Notes: generated by a model not told the origin, from the sequence alone. A stretch of 64,000 nucleotides of DNA from Datnioides undecimradiatus (GCA_008933995.1 WARS01000013.1:12225808-12289807), one strand, 5' to 3'. Positions 1 through 14,400 are shown, counted from the first letter of the stretch. A program made the numbers and translations.

Positions 1-703
1 TTATTTATCTTAATAATGATAAGCATAATTTAGCACCTCTCCAGCCAACCCACAAAACTGAGAGATGTTACAGTGTTTGTGTTCCATCTTTGATCATTCA
101 AACAGCCGAACAACAGTTTGCCCATTATGTTCCCGGGCAGCCTGCCGGTGGAATTTAGAGATGACACCATGTCTTAATTTAACAGAGGTTGCACCAGACG
201 CTCTTTCTGTCAGTGGATGACATTCACTGCAATTCCAAACAACATATTCATTTTCAGTGCTAAGAAATGTCAGTTGGCCTTGTTTGTCTTCTGTCTTAAC
301 TGTGCCGGACTGTGCTATAGACCACTAACACCCCCTACTGGTTGTATAGGGGGATGATACTCTTTTATAGCATCTGGGGAAAAATTACCCAGGATACATG
401 GACTTCATTTTGGTACAAAATTGAGTTTCATCAATATAGAAACTGAAATGATTTTTTAAATTTATTTTTCATGCTGTTGGAAGAAAATTGAAATTATAAC
501 TTTCACAAAATGTACTTTTTTATGCCTGTTTCAAGAGAGCCAAAAGTCAAACACTCATCTGATTGCATTTTAAACCGAACTTGCTGCTGTACATTCATGT
601 GCAATCATGTGCTGGTCGCTCTTCTGCTTCTTCCTCTGCTGCAGTCTGAGCAAAAGTTAGAAAGAGCGATGAAGACACAGACCTCAAACCACAGCCCACC
701 CCA

Positions 704-732
704 ACACCACCACCACCACCACCACCACCACC
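704..732 (+). repeat. (CAC)n trinucleotide microsatellite
   Basis: About nine CAC units. The polyhistidine frame it creates is not a gene. Confidence 0.95.
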
Positions 733-1942
733 TCACCTCTCCTGCAACTCATCTTCTCATCCCCACACACATGAAAAGACTGATCCTTCCATGCCACTGT
801 TAATGGCGGGGACATTATTCATCTCTCCAGCCAATTTGAGCTCCTTTTCTTTCAGGAATAGAGGCATGAGGGGTTGAGGGGAGTCAGTGAAGAGTATTAA
901 ATATGTAGAGGAAGATGGACAATGGTGTGGCAGAATAAAGAGGGGCAGGAAAGGTGGGAATGAAGAAGGACAGGAGGTGCGTGGTGACAGTGTCGGGGCC
1001 GAGTTAGTTAGTGAGAGGATGTGAGGAGCAGTCGCCCTGCCTGTGTGATGGCTGTTTGTGAGCGCAGTTTTGACCTTTCAATCGCAAGTCACTTTGGCCA
1101 TGTGTGACAGCATTTTTTCCACCTTTTCACACTCACACAAAGAAATCATATTAGAATCCCTGTAAACTGGAAAGCCATGTATGTAAACATAAATCCTGTG
1201 CACAGACAATAATATTACGAAAATTTAATTAATTTGAAAATAGATTTATATTTATAGATATCAAAGTTTCAGAGGTGCCTGAAAAACTTGAGGACAAACT
1301 TAAACCTGCAGTGCTGATGAATTATGAAGCTAAAATCGATGTTGTGTCATCGTGCCATCTTCATTAGAGGCTTTTTGATAGTGGGCCATCAGCTCCTACA
1401 GGAGAGTGTACGCCCAGAAAAGCTATAAAGTGTCTCCAATCTCCATCCATGTGGTAAAAGCCAGTGTTGCTGGTGTGACTTCCAGTCCGCCTGTCAGGGA
1501 GGATGTACGGTGAGTGGCCGGGGCAGAAGAGATCATAAAACAGACTGTGATTGACGGTATCTTAATGGAGGAGGATGGATCAATAAGTAATATCAGCAGG
1601 TTTTAATTCAAGGCAACACACATAAACCTTTACCAACTTCGCAATGTCACTCACTGTTCATAAAAGTTTTCTCCACATCCCCTCGGACAAAAGGAGATAA
1701 ATCCATCAAAAAGTCGTCTCAGTTTTATAGTCTCCCCTCCCTCTGCTCTTCCTTCCCTCCTTTCATCCCCCCCTCATCTCCATTTTGATGTCTGTCTATT
1801 AGCAGAGGGTGAGGCCTTTCCTGCTCTCACATCCAGGGGCTAAATTAGCTCAATCAGCCCCCTTTCACCTCTCTTCCGTGGGCTTCAAGCTGAGTGACAC
1901 ACTGCTCCCCTGGGAAAAGAGGGAGGAGTCACTCACTCACAC

Positions 1943-1944
<2 letters not shown>

Positions 1945-2011
<67 letters not shown>
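1945..2011 (+). repeat. (AC)n microsatellite
   Basis: About 33 uninterrupted AC units, the longest pure tract in the window, flanked by purine-rich sequence. Confidence 0.97.
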
Positions 2012-2014
<3 letters not shown>

Positions 2015-5000
2015 CCCAGCAGCCAGAAGACGACTATAGAGGAAGGGAGGAGGGAGTGCAGGTAAAGCGAGAAGTTGGGATGAGGAGGATGAAGGAGGAT
2101 TGGTTGGAGGAGAGGCTGAAGCTTAATTTCTTTCATCTTCAACGTTGTGAGCACAAGCTTGTCCACTTCTTGTTGAACCTCAAGAAAAATCAGTGATTAT
2201 TTTACTACTTCCTCTTCCACACACTCTCTGTCTACTCTGAGTGTTTTGCCAAACACACATTTAGAGGCCTTACCATCAGAAAAAGAAGTAACCAGTGTGT
2301 ATTAGTGTCTCCCCCACAATACACCCTCAGTACTCAATGCCAAGGCCGAACTCTGCATTCCTGTGCCAATATCGCTTAAACTGCACCTTTATGTTTGATT
2401 TGTCTCAACCCTTTCCCTCACTGTCTCTCACTAAACAGCCACCAAAGTATCTGTGGAAGTGCAAGGCAGGCACTTCTGCTGCAGTTATAGCAGTGTGTGT
2501 ATGTGTGTTGGAGGGGGAGATGGGCAAAAAGGTGGTGATCGGAGTGAGCCATAAGATCTACTCCTTGCAGCTCTACAGGGATTTATTAGACTGGGGAGTA
2601 CATTAGCATCATAAAGACCCAGGAGAATGGGCCTGTGGATGGGCTGCAGACACCACCACTACACTTTAACATGCTCTGCGGCACCAGTCAGTGTGTGTGA
2701 CTGTGTGACTGTGTGTCTGTGTGTGTGTATGTATGTGTGTGTGCGGATGAGGAATAAGATTACCCTGATTTAACTTAAGAAAGGCTGTTAAATGGTTTAT
2801 GGATCATCCTGAAGCAGCCCCGGACTAATACATCAGGAGATGATTGAAAGAGCTGCAAAGAGAAGAAAAGAGGCCAAAAAAGGAAAAGAAGCAGGTGAAA
2901 TGTGAAGGCCACCAGCTCAGAGAAAATTTACCAAATTGGCACCAATAAATTACGTTTGTCAAAAGCTTTATATTGTCTTTGTTAAAGGTGTGTACTGAAA
3001 TGCTTTCCCGCTATGCTGAAATTTTCTGAAAAGGTTTTTAATTCACTTGGGTAGAAAAAAGGCAATCAATATTCCCAACTGTTGCTGCTGTTTTCTGCAC
3101 AAAAAACATACTGAGCATCACTCAACTCTGCTTGCCATTTGTGAACAGAGATTGGGTTCTTAAGTAGTATTTCAGAGGTTAATTGCACAGCGGCTCATTC
3201 CTTTCTGTGACTGCTGTGACAATAATATCGCAGAGGAGTTGAAGGGGACGCTACAACCGTTTCTGCGACATAGATCTCTGGTGCTCCCTGGTGGACATAT
3301 AATGTAACACCACCTGTCTTCGGGCTATAAAGAGTGAGACAAAGTTACATTTAACTAATGGCCAGTCCACTGTTCTTAGACGACACTTAAACTTTGTAGC
3401 TGTACTGTCACAAAATCTTCCACAATGGCCACATTTCTGCATAAGGATTTAAAAATTATTTATTCATGATTAGTTTAGTTTCTAAAAGTGTGAGTGGCAT
3501 TTACTTTTTATTTACATGTATGTTTCTTTACCAAATTTTATTATAAAATTTCTTTTTTCCTTTCTTTCCTTCCTGATTCCTAATTCTTAGGAGATTTGCA
3601 AGTTGCAAATCTAAAATGGATTGGTCAGAGATGAGAAGAATTATCAGCCAAAAACATAAAATAAATTGTTGTTCCTTTCAAAAGTTCAAATACTGGACAA
3701 TTTTCCACATCACACTTGTTTGAGTCTTACACTTGCTTTTTAAACTAACTGTGATGTCACAAACTATTGCACATAGCTTGTACGTACGCATTTTAAACTC
3801 AGACTTACGGTGGTATAGAGGAACTCAATTGATGAATATGAAAATAGCCTTCTGGTTCCAAACTCAGTTCATAATTCAGTGAAACACATTTTGAGTAGGA
3901 GGAGATTCCTACAATGTAACCACCCGAAAACAATATTTTTATGCATACCCAATTAATATAAGTACACACACACACACATTCACGCACACATACACCACAA
4001 ATTTCTCAAATTATATTAATGAAAAAAACACTAAAAGCCAACGAATGAATTCTGGTGAAACATTTTATATTCTCAGTAAAATCAGAACCACTATTCCCTG
4101 TGTAGTTTTTCTCTGCAGAGCGCCCTCTAGCGGAAAAGTAGAGGAGCCCTGAGCAGCGCTTTTGAGTGTCGGCTGGGTGACAGTACAACAGTCAAACTGT
4201 AGCTGATCAGGAAAAGGCACAACACTGGCAGACAGACAGAGACAAACACAGAGTCAGTGCTATGACACCATGGCAACCACAACTCCTCACCTCAGAGTTT
4301 ATGTGAAGTCAGTAGTCCTCCAGTCTCCATGGAAACCAAAGTCAGGGCGGGAGGTGGCATGGTGAAAAACACTGACCTGCTTCAGTCTGACCAGAACCAC
4401 TGGTAAAGCTTTACATTCATAAAATGAGCAAATTGAATTCAATCAAATACAAGAACCACCTCTCATCTATGTCTGGCTCCAAATTTCAAAGTTAAAACAA
4501 AAAGAAAAATAAAACCCCAGTTTATATAAAAATGACATCAAAAATGTACATAATCTCTTAATCTCTCTAAAGTCTGTTGAAATCCGGAAGTTCATTAATG
4601 GCTTCCTACTCCTTCCCCAATAAAATGCTGGTGGCTTAAATGCCTTTATAGTGTGCTTACTGAAAATGGCTCTGAGGAGAAAAGGGTAGTTTTGGAATAA
4701 AATTGAAACAGAACTAAAACAACATTTACAAATAAAATACATTTAAGTGGCTTAGTGGCATATAACATCTGAAATAAATCTTATTCCATAATTCTTCCAT
4801 GTACAAAGTCGAAACAATAATATAGTTTCCAGTGCTTTGGGAGATAAAATAAACAACAAACTACACAGTAAAGAAAACAACCTCTTCTTTTAATCAAAAA
4901 AAAATCACCAATTTTTTTTCTGCCTTTATCAGTACTGATCATAAGCTATATCAAATCAAAGCCAAACCCCCACATTAACCACAGCAGAGACACATACAAC

Positions 5001-6152
5001 ATGGATCTAACTCAGCCTGTCCCGATCGTCACTGTGACAACTGTAGCCAGTGGGATACAGATTCCCTTTACTGTAGGTGGCAGCTTGAACAGCAGACCGT
5101 ATTTCTACCTACCAGCTTCACTTGACTGATCTGGGGAGAGACTGAAGACTTGCCTCAAGGCTGTGCTGTATGTATTGTAGGTATGTGAGCACTATTATGC
5201 ATGTGTGTGTTCCAGGTGAGCATCTGCATGTTTAACGCAGGCCTGTTTGCAAGCTGAGTGTGGGTGTGAATGTATGCAAGTGTGCGCTGTGTGCTTTTTA
5301 CAGTGATACAGTGATACAGTGACAAATTACCTCTTTTTCTCTCTAGTATTATAACCTGTCTTAAACCTTATTTCTCCTTAACCTTGGCCTCCAGTGCACG
5401 CTGGGCCCTACTAAGAAAAATGAAACATTTATCTCCTGCAAAAACAAAAGGTATAGCTGGTGCAGAGGCAAACTCTAAAGCATTTGCAGTCTGAACCCTG
5501 CTCATGACCCCTGACCAATAAAAACATGCCTTTGTAGAGCAGCAGTTGCATAAATCAAAAGGCACACTGATAGCGGCGATGGGCCCTACATAGGTTAGGT
5601 TACCATCTGTTTCTACTTAAAAGTGATCCTGCTTGTGTTACAGTCCCTGAGTATTTTGACACCTCACAGATTTGGATGACACAGTCTTTTTAAAAACTAT
5701 GAAATGGTTTTCTCTTCTCTCTCGCCAGAGTCACACCATTTTTTTCCAGTGTCTTCTTCGGGTAAATGTCATAACAAGTTCAAGTGTTGAACATGTAGGA
5801 ACCGGGGTACAGCAGTCTGTGTGTGAGTGTGGACGTGTTTGTGAGAAGACAACAGCTACAGCTGAAAGACAGGAGAATGCAAAAAAATAACAAAAAGAGC
5901 TTCTGTCTCTTACAGTAAATTGTCCAGTTGGTATGTTATAAAATGATTCCTCAGACCTAGACAGCTAAAGAATACACTTTGGCTTAGCAGGCAAACATGG
6001 CTCTTTGTCAAACACCAAACAGCAAGTGCTGGAGGCCAAAGCAAAACATGGAATAACAGACTGAGGGACAGAATATGCTGTGACTGGACAGCATATTATT
6101 ATTATTCCCCATTAGAGAAATTATGCATGCAGGACCATAAAGCTATTTCCAT

Positions 6153-6158
6153 TTTATT
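6153..6158 (-). terminator. tfeb: Possible tfeb polyadenylation signal (AATAAA)
   Basis: The minus strand reads AATAAA about 610 nt past the tfeb stop. Further TTTATT and ATTATT motifs lie lower in the window, so the true cleavage site could be more distal. Inference only. Confidence 0.3.
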
Positions 6159-6766
6159 CACTATCGCACATTCAATCATTTATGGTTGCTAAAAGAGGTT
6201 GATGTAAGGAGAAAATAACTTGTCCTCTATCAAATGAGACAATGCACTCGGTTGTCCTTGTATCTGATAACTTCAATCTAATTAACAGCTGGTTTTGTCC
6301 CTTGTTCAATTATGATTCAGAACCACCTTTGCGGAAACAAGGCCAAGTGTGCTATATAACTCCTGACCTGGCAGTGTTGGTTCACCCCTTGTAAATGCTC
6401 AGCCTGTTGGGCAAAGTTTCAAGCTGCTCAGTTTATCTCACATGCACTTAATTGTGTGTGTGTGTGTGTGTGTGTGTGCACAAGGGCTGTGCAGAATTCT
6501 TTCTACAGTGTGAGTGCTGTGTACCGTGTTCTGCTCATGCATTTGAGGGGAGATAATAGTACCAACAATGACATAGGTGAATGTTCAACTTGCATGATGT
6601 TAATGTGCCGGGTGAAAGATGTCAAGTCTGGTGGCCGATTTCTTTCTGATGAATGTGCTGCAAATGTGTTGTGTTGTGCTGGTATACAGTCACTTTGTTT
6701 TACTGCAACCTCTCTGAAACCCCTGCATACACCTGTGTGAGTGAATGTGTGAGTTTATGCATGTGT

Positions 6767-7339
6767 CTACAGTATGTCTCCATCGTCTATGCTGAAGCTG
6801 GATCTGCGACTGGAGTCAACCGAGGCTTCAGGGGACATGGCAGAGAGCAGCGGGTCTCCGCCCATGGGGGACAAGGGCTCATCCATCATCAGGAAGCCCA
6901 GCTCGCCTCTCCTCCCCTGCACGTCCAGTCCGCCCATGTCGCCTAGCCCTGACATGCCGTCTGAGAAGCTGGATATCCCATCACACAAGTCCAGTGACTG
7001 GGCAAAGTCATAGGGCTGAGAGCTGCCTACAGATGGGAACTGGATGGGCGGCTGCGGCTGCAGGTGGTGGGGGAGTGGCGGCAGCTGCCTGGGCTGAGGT
7101 TGAACCTGGCCCTGGTGGTGGAGGTGGGTCTGCGGGAGGAAGTGGTGCTGCTGGGGCTGGGGATGAGCCTGGCTCTGGGGTAAGTGCTGGGCCTGGTGGT
7201 GGGCTTGCGCTTGAGGGTGAGAGAGGTTCTCCTCTGGGCTTGCCTCTTGTTTTATATAAGGAGCCATCAGCTCAGTTGGGTTCAGGCCAGAGGGAGAGTT
7301 GCTGGGCAGGCCATGAATACGAGCCTGCATTTCCAACTC
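6767..7339 (-). CDS. tfeb: tfeb last coding exon
   Basis: 190 codons after the acceptor gtctgcag. It starts [12 protein letters not shown] (end of the zipper), then a YIKQE SUMO motif (the MITF E318K region), a His/Gln/Pro-rich stretch, and the conserved [12 protein letters not shown] and SSRRSSFS tail with TAG at 6769-6767. The C-terminal serine cluster is a kinase target that stabilises mammalian TFEB. Confidence 0.95.
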   Translation of the reverse strand, partial: ELEMQARIHGLPSNSPSGLNPTELMAPYIKQEASPEENLSHPQAQAHHQAQHLPQSQAHPQPQQHHFLPQTHLHHQGQVQPQPRQLPPLPHHLQPQPPIQFPSVGSSQPYDFAQSLDLCDGISSFSDGMSGLGDMGGLDVQGRRGELGFLMMDEPLSPMGGDPLLSAMSPEASVDSSRRSSFSIDDGDIL

Positions 7340-7828
7340 CTGCAGACAGTGGACGGACACTGTCAGTCTAAATGCATTTGCTTAGATTGTATATGCGTGT
7401 GTGTGTGTGTGTGTGTTACCTGGATGCGCAGTAACAGCTGTTTGTTGGCCATCTCCATCCTTTTGAAGTTGTTCTCCACCTCTCTGGTCCTCTGAACATC
7501 CTTCTGCATGCGTTTGATGTACTCTACAGAAGCCCGCAATATAGTGCCTTTGTTCCAGCGCACATCGCTATGCACACAGTAAAGTACAAACAGGCAATTC
7601 CCAGAGGAATAAGTAAAGGCAGTAAACAGGGGTAAGTAAATAGCAGTAAACGATTTCACTCAAATAGTTTACCCGCGCTGAAAATACAGTGTAGCAAAAG
7701 CAACTCACAGGTCATTGGTTTTGGGGATCATCGTGCCCAGCTCTTTGATCCGATCATTGATGTTGAATCTCCGCCTCCTTTCAACTATTAAAGGCGAAAG
7801 AAGAGACAAAGGGACAAACGTGCATGCA

Positions 7829-7870
<42 letters not shown>

Positions 7871-8009
7871 GTCACAGGCAATTACGCTTAAGTGCCAGAA
7901 CAGCAGAAATTATCAGGTTAACCATCCACCCACTAGTTGCACTATGTCAGCTAAATCAGTGCAAGGCTGTATAGAACTGTTTTTGCAAGAGGCAAATTAT
8001 GGTGTGTGT

Positions 8010-8052
<43 letters not shown>

Positions 8053-10044
8053 TGTGTTTCCAAAGGCATGTAAAATACAAGTGCAAAAGCAGAATAGAGA
8101 GTGTTTCATTTAAATGAGGCTGCATGAGGGGATAAGACTTACTGAGATTGTGGTTGTCTTTCTTCTGCCTCTCCTTGGCCAGTGCACGGGCTTCTGCATC
8201 TTTGCAATAACAAAAAGTGATTAACTTGTGGCTGAGATCAACAGATCTATTTATTAGGGTTGCTGACAAGTGCCACAACGACAATTAGAGGGCAGGGTAT
8301 GAGGCAAATATTTTAGATTCACCCAATTACTTTTTAAAACATTGCTATAGTTTGACAGAGTGAGGATTTTTTTCTTGTTATCAAACTGTGACTACAGAAT
8401 GCAAAACTTTGACTTTCGCACCTGACAGTTCTCGTTTAATGGTCAGGTTGGCAGGACAGGAGTTACTGGTCATAGCAATGGCTGGCCCCTTTATCCCAGG
8501 ACCTGTATACACATCCAGGTGACTGCTAGACAGGGGGAGCTGGGAAGGACGCAAACACGCACAGCCACACAAAACAAATATATACAGTTGATGAAATATC
8601 ACGTGGAAAATTAAAACACACTGCATTTCATAGATCTGAGATAGAAAAAAAGGAGCAAGAAGAGTGCATTAATAGTTCTCTGAGACCACATTACTGAGTG
8701 AAGAAAGCCAATTAAAAGCTTTTTGCAGTCTATGATCGTGTCAAGTGTGAATGAAAATCATGTACGCACTAGCTCAACTCAATTTAAAACCCCTAAAAAA
8801 ACCTGCCAAGAATGTAATCAACACAGTCCAGAAGAAGAACATTAAATAAAATAAAAATATTTTTTGTAATTTAACTGTGACTTAATGTACTCAATTTAGA
8901 AGTAAATCAAACTCAGGTCACACTGGTGTCAAATCCAGATTATTTCCAAGATCATCACAGCTTCATATGGCTTTATAGAGTCCATGTTCAGGTTTAGTGC
9001 GCAGTAAAGAATAGATAACAGGAGATAATGCAATAATATCACACCTAAAAACAGCCTGCCAAACACACAGCAATGATTGACTATCACCCTGTCTATCTTA
9101 TCTCTCTTTATGGCTTCTCTCTCTGACTTCTCAGATCCTGAACTAACACCTGTGGAGCAGATTCCTATCTCTTGCACTTTAGACGTTGCACAACAGCTGT
9201 GATTTAGGCTTGTATGAGACTCCTAAAAAAGATGTGATTTCCTTTTAATTGTACTGTATAGTTTGAGTGCCATGGACTTTCTATGCCTCGTTACCAATCA
9301 TGTCGTACTCCCTGAAGTGAGGGCAAATGTGACACTGCTAATGAGGCCTGAAAGATAAAGGAGCTAAAGGAAGAGATACCTTATCTGCTGGCTACTGTGT
9401 GAGCTGTGAGATCAAACACATTCACAGGCATAAATACACACACTCAAACACACACACACACACACACACACATACCTCCACAGGCACACGTCTGTATGTA
9501 AATGATGTGCTCTGTTAAAATCGCACAAAAGATCAAAAGAAAGCAGAGATGAAGAATAAATCCTCAATCTGCCATTGAGGAGGAAATTATACTGCTGTAG
9601 TTTAGTTTAGAAAGCATTTAGAAAAATACTAAATATCAGAAGCCATTCTTCAAATACTGGTTGCACTATAATGTTATCACCTGCATGTTAATTGTATGTT
9701 GAGCTGTCTAGATATGGAAAATCCCACCTCAACCTCCTCAAGTTGATTGTGACATTCAATGGCATTATACAGCTGTAATAGAAGATGTGATTTTCAGCCT
9801 TGTATCATCATTAGACATAACATCCCAAATAACAACTACAATGCAGCACACTGCTGTGGGTGTTTCAACAACACACCATTTCAGTTAAACCGTAATTCCC
9901 AGCCACCCTCATGCTGCTGCACTGACCTCCCATGTCCTAGCCAGCCAGCCTACCTTTTTTACCAACTCAAATAAGAGCACATCACAGTCAGCTGAACAAG
10001 TGAGCGCGAATGGGACTCAGTGAGGCTCGACGTAACCATCCATC

Positions 10045-10089
<45 letters not shown>

Positions 10090-11452
10090 AAGAGTGTTCA
10101 CTTGTGCCTGGTATTCAGTGGTGCTTTTACTAAACTTTGAGATTCCAAGAATTCCATGGAGTTTGCCGCTTTAATCCCCACCAGGATTAGCAGGTGAGTT
10201 TTACGCCCTGCTCTGTCAGCTGGGAATAAGGCTCAGAGTTTTCTTTTCCAGTGTATTTCAGCATAAAACACTTCACACACTATCAGTAATGTGTTCTTAG
10301 CACTGTAAACACATTAAGCTGTGTTTTGAGTTTCCCTCTCAGGTTTATTTAATGTGCTGGCTTTCGACACACTGATCAACCTCAGGCTTAATCAATTGCC
10401 TAATCTAATTAATCAGTGTGATGTTTCACCTACAAACACTGATGCACACGCACAAACGCATGCACACTGACACACTCACACTGATTAAAGCAATCAATCA
10501 CAGAGGACATACCACGAGATACAGCTACGGTAGGTTGTTTGGGTTTCCCTCTCTCTCACACACACACACAGAGCTGTGATGTTTTGAGTCAGACAGATGA
10601 CCACACAATGAGGTGATCCTGCACTTGTCGAGACCTGCTAATATTTGTACTGCAGTTGCACAATGAACCCCAATATAAGTCTCAACATCAACTCAAATGT
10701 GCAATAATTCCGCTTTCAGTGCTGCAGAAACACCCAAAATGTGCACAAAAAAACCACTCCCCACCTCCCGGCTGCACTCATTTTATAATCGGTGACCCAT
10801 GGCTGGGAATTAGAGCTGTCACTGCATCCGTCAAAACTGTGGTTCAGTCAGAGACAGTGCTTAACTCCTATGAAGCTAAGCAAATTTATATCAAACAGTC
10901 TAAAAAAAAAAAAGCGTGTCTGTGTCTTACCAGCTGAATCTGATCTCCTTCAATAACTTCCACAATTGCATACGTCTTACTCATCTCCTTCATCCTCTAC
11001 TCCTTCTCTCACTTTGCTCTTTCTTCTTCTCTCTCAGGCACCAGCAGTACACACAGCTCTCTCTGGCACTGCCACCCCTGTCCTGTGAGACTGACCTCAG
11101 CAGCACCGGTCCTGGCTTTCTTCTACCTCCGCTCCCCACCAAACAAGAGTGAACTTTCCCCTAACTGGACTTTCAGCCTGTTTTCCCCTTGCACAAATTG
11201 CCCTCATCCCCCTTTCCCTCCTCCCTTCTTTTACTCCCCCTCTTCTTCTCCACCTCCCTCTCTCTTTCTCTGAACGTCTTGTAAACAAGTTGAACTCTAA
11301 CTGCTGGCAGTTTAATTGTTAATTTTCTGAGTTTGTTCCCTCAAACGGAGCACAGTAGAGTCCTCGTCTGACATGTCCTCCCTGCAGTTGCTAACTACAT
11401 CCAGAGTGGTTTAAGGGTGGAATGTTTAGTGTTTAAGTCAATTTTACACTTT

Positions 11453-11490
<38 letters not shown>

Positions 11491-14400
11491 TGTACATGGC
11501 TGCATAAAGACTTAACCCACTGCCTCTTAATAAAGCAGGTTAGGAAACTTAATGGCTGCCTTACAACACTGAACATTTGTAACACTCATTGAGATTTAAC
11601 AGAACCAACAACTGCACAACACCATCACAATCCCCTGATGACAGTAACAAAAATGAACAGTTTCAACAACAAATGACAGGGGTGACAAAGACAGAGACAG
11701 ACTGAGCAGATGTAGGAACAGCGATTACAGGAACTACTGAAAAGCCAGTGTCTGAGTGTTGATGACACGGCACATCCAACCCTGTGACTCATTCAAGGCA
11801 GACTGGGCCCAAAATAGAATGTGACTAGGATTTTGGTTTCAGACAACTACATGTTCAATGAAAACAATGTTAAACAATGCTAGTGTTGTATTTCAAAGGT
11901 GGCAACCCCTGAGGATCAACATTAAACATGCATACAGTATGTTGCATTGCAATTTGAGAGAAAAGTTAGTTTTGATGAGTTATTTTGGTCATTACTATCT
12001 TATAAAAATATTTTCCCCTAAAACAAGGAAAATTATCTGTTAGTAGGTCAGTTAATGATTTAAAATAAGGTCAGTAAGTGGAATCAATAGCTAAATAAAA
12101 CATCTCAAGCTTCTGGAGCTAGGTTTGACAACGATTTTACTTCATCTATTAGCATTTTTAAAGAATATTTCATGTTGTTTTTGTGTTAAGTAAATGGTAA
12201 ATGATCACAAAGTTAAGTCGAGCCAGTTTTATATATCTAAGCCAAAAACACAAATCATAAATTTGACTAAAAAAGCTTCTGGACAGCATATGGTGCCCTT
12301 CATCGTTTGGATCAAATAAGGACAACAGCACACAAGAAAACCCCTTAACTTTACTGAAATGTGTCAGAAATCTTTGAAAATACTCTACCATAAAATATCA
12401 AATTGAAAAAAAAATGTCTTGTGTGCAAAGTAAATTAGTCGTATAAAAGACAAGATCACATCATGTGGTTGTGCTGGCTCCACTTACTGTGTTTGGCATC
12501 TGAATGGGGTCAAGGTATCCCTGAATGTCATCATAATTTGACTGCATGCTGATGATGTCATCAATGACCTCGTCCATCTGAAACAGAACCCCCCCCCCCA
12601 GAAGTATTAGTTTTGTGATTATGAAAAGCATATTAAACACCTATTGTGTCAAATTTTAGGACAAAAACTGCTCTTGACTGATATCCACTTTTAACAAATA
12701 CCACAGAGACCACTGTCGCAACTCGTATGTTAATTAAAGCACCTGAAACCTGGATGGCATACAGGCCTCCAGGAGAACTCGCCTGCAGGTGCATGTCTCA
12801 CTGAAGATGAGACTTTAAAAATGACTTCTTTGTCATGGAGGATAACTGGAAAGACGATTTTCTCTCAAAGACACTTGAAGAAGAGAGGTTGCGAGTTGGA
12901 GAAGGAGGAGGGGAGGTGGTCAAAGTCTACATGGTTCAAAGGGCGTTACATCCTGCTGTTTCCCTGTCACTTGTTAAGCTGTAATTACTCTTGCAAGGCC
13001 ATAATGGAGCATTTAAATTCCAATGATAGCCACTCTCAGTTAGTGCAAGTTAGTCAACATGTTCATCCACTCGCCTACTGTACACCCGACACATTAACAC
13101 CAATGCTTTTACGAATGCTGCTCTAGCATACCAAAGACCAATTAAATCATTATAATATTTCATAAAATGGGAAGATAATGTCACTATGGGGGTAATATTC
13201 AATCCTCGTAATTTTATATACGAGTCAATTAAGTCATATTTTACAGTTATTTATCCAATATGGTTCTTGTAAATTGTATGTTATAACATAACCAGGAATT
13301 AATGTTTATGGGTTTATGTTTATGCCACTGTCTGAGCACTCATGCAGGTGCCTACCTCCTTCTCATGGCTAGAGCCGATGTTGAGCATGGCCATGGGACT
13401 GTTGGGGGCACTGTTACCCGACATGAGCTGCTCGGTTCGCATGTGTGGGGAGTGGAGAGGTGGGGGTGCTGACGCTGAACCCCCCGTGGGTCCCATGTTT
13501 GTGGGAGGAGAGGGTGGTACTAGGCCTGCAACTGCGTGGACTGTCTATAACAGAGAGCGAGAGAGAGAATGAGGGTGTTAATGACAGAGCACTGATAAAT
13601 GTACTACAGTACTGTGTGACTGTTGGATAACCAGACAAAACAGAAAGTCAGTCCTATAAACTCTATAAATAAGGAGTTGCTCTAATAAGAGACAGGCAGA
13701 CATAAAGAGATAAACAGCGCACACATCATCCAGAAAGGTACCTGTTTGGTGGCATATGTGGTGGACAGGTATTCTTTCACCTGTTGCTTCAGAGACTGAC
13801 GGATGTGGTAGTCTGTAGGATTCTCGAGGTGGGTCTGTACCTGTATTAGGGATGGACACACTGCATATTAATGATTCATTAAACATCAACAAAGAATCAA
13901 CAAATCACATACACACAAAAACACACAATAATCAACTTTAATGAAATTGGACATGTTTTTGGAAATATTTTAAGCTCTCTTAATTAGACAGAAGGTGTGG
14001 GTCTAAAATCAAATATTTATATTAGATTCACCTCAAGTAAAACATGTACACGCATTAGTTTAAAGAAATCCTGCTGTAAGGCAGCATGTACACCAAAATT
14101 CTATGTTATAATATTATTTTCACTGTAAATAACCATTTTTTAAAACATTTTTCTTATATTCTAATAAACACATTAATATTTAGTGTGTTAAATGAGCTCA
14201 TTAGCTCAGCCTAACACGGAGTATGTGTTTCACTCGTACACTTCTGTCCAGTAGCATCATGATGGTAGAAGGACGCAGAAGGATTAAGTCCGTAGTAATG
14301 TTCACAGGAATAAAGCCACACTAAATCCTCTGGTGTGGCCACATAGAGCAATGGGCTGGTCTCATTCCCTCAACATCAAAGAGTGTAGCTCAGCAGAGAG

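Larger units (their letters stand above)
1..6766. other. Region downstream of tfeb; no coding gene seen
   Basis: No open frame here resembles a known protein; those present are short or derive from simple repeats such as (CAC)n at 704-732 and (AC)n at 1945-2011. Composition is AT-rich. The part nearest 6767 is probably tfeb 3' UTR; the rest is intergenic, or possibly the distal 3' UTR of a gene beyond the left edge. Confidence 0.6.

Noticed and set aside
6994..7371. 125-codon Gly/Ala-rich frame on plus
   Set aside because: Antisense shadow of the His/Gln/Pro-rich last exon of tfeb.
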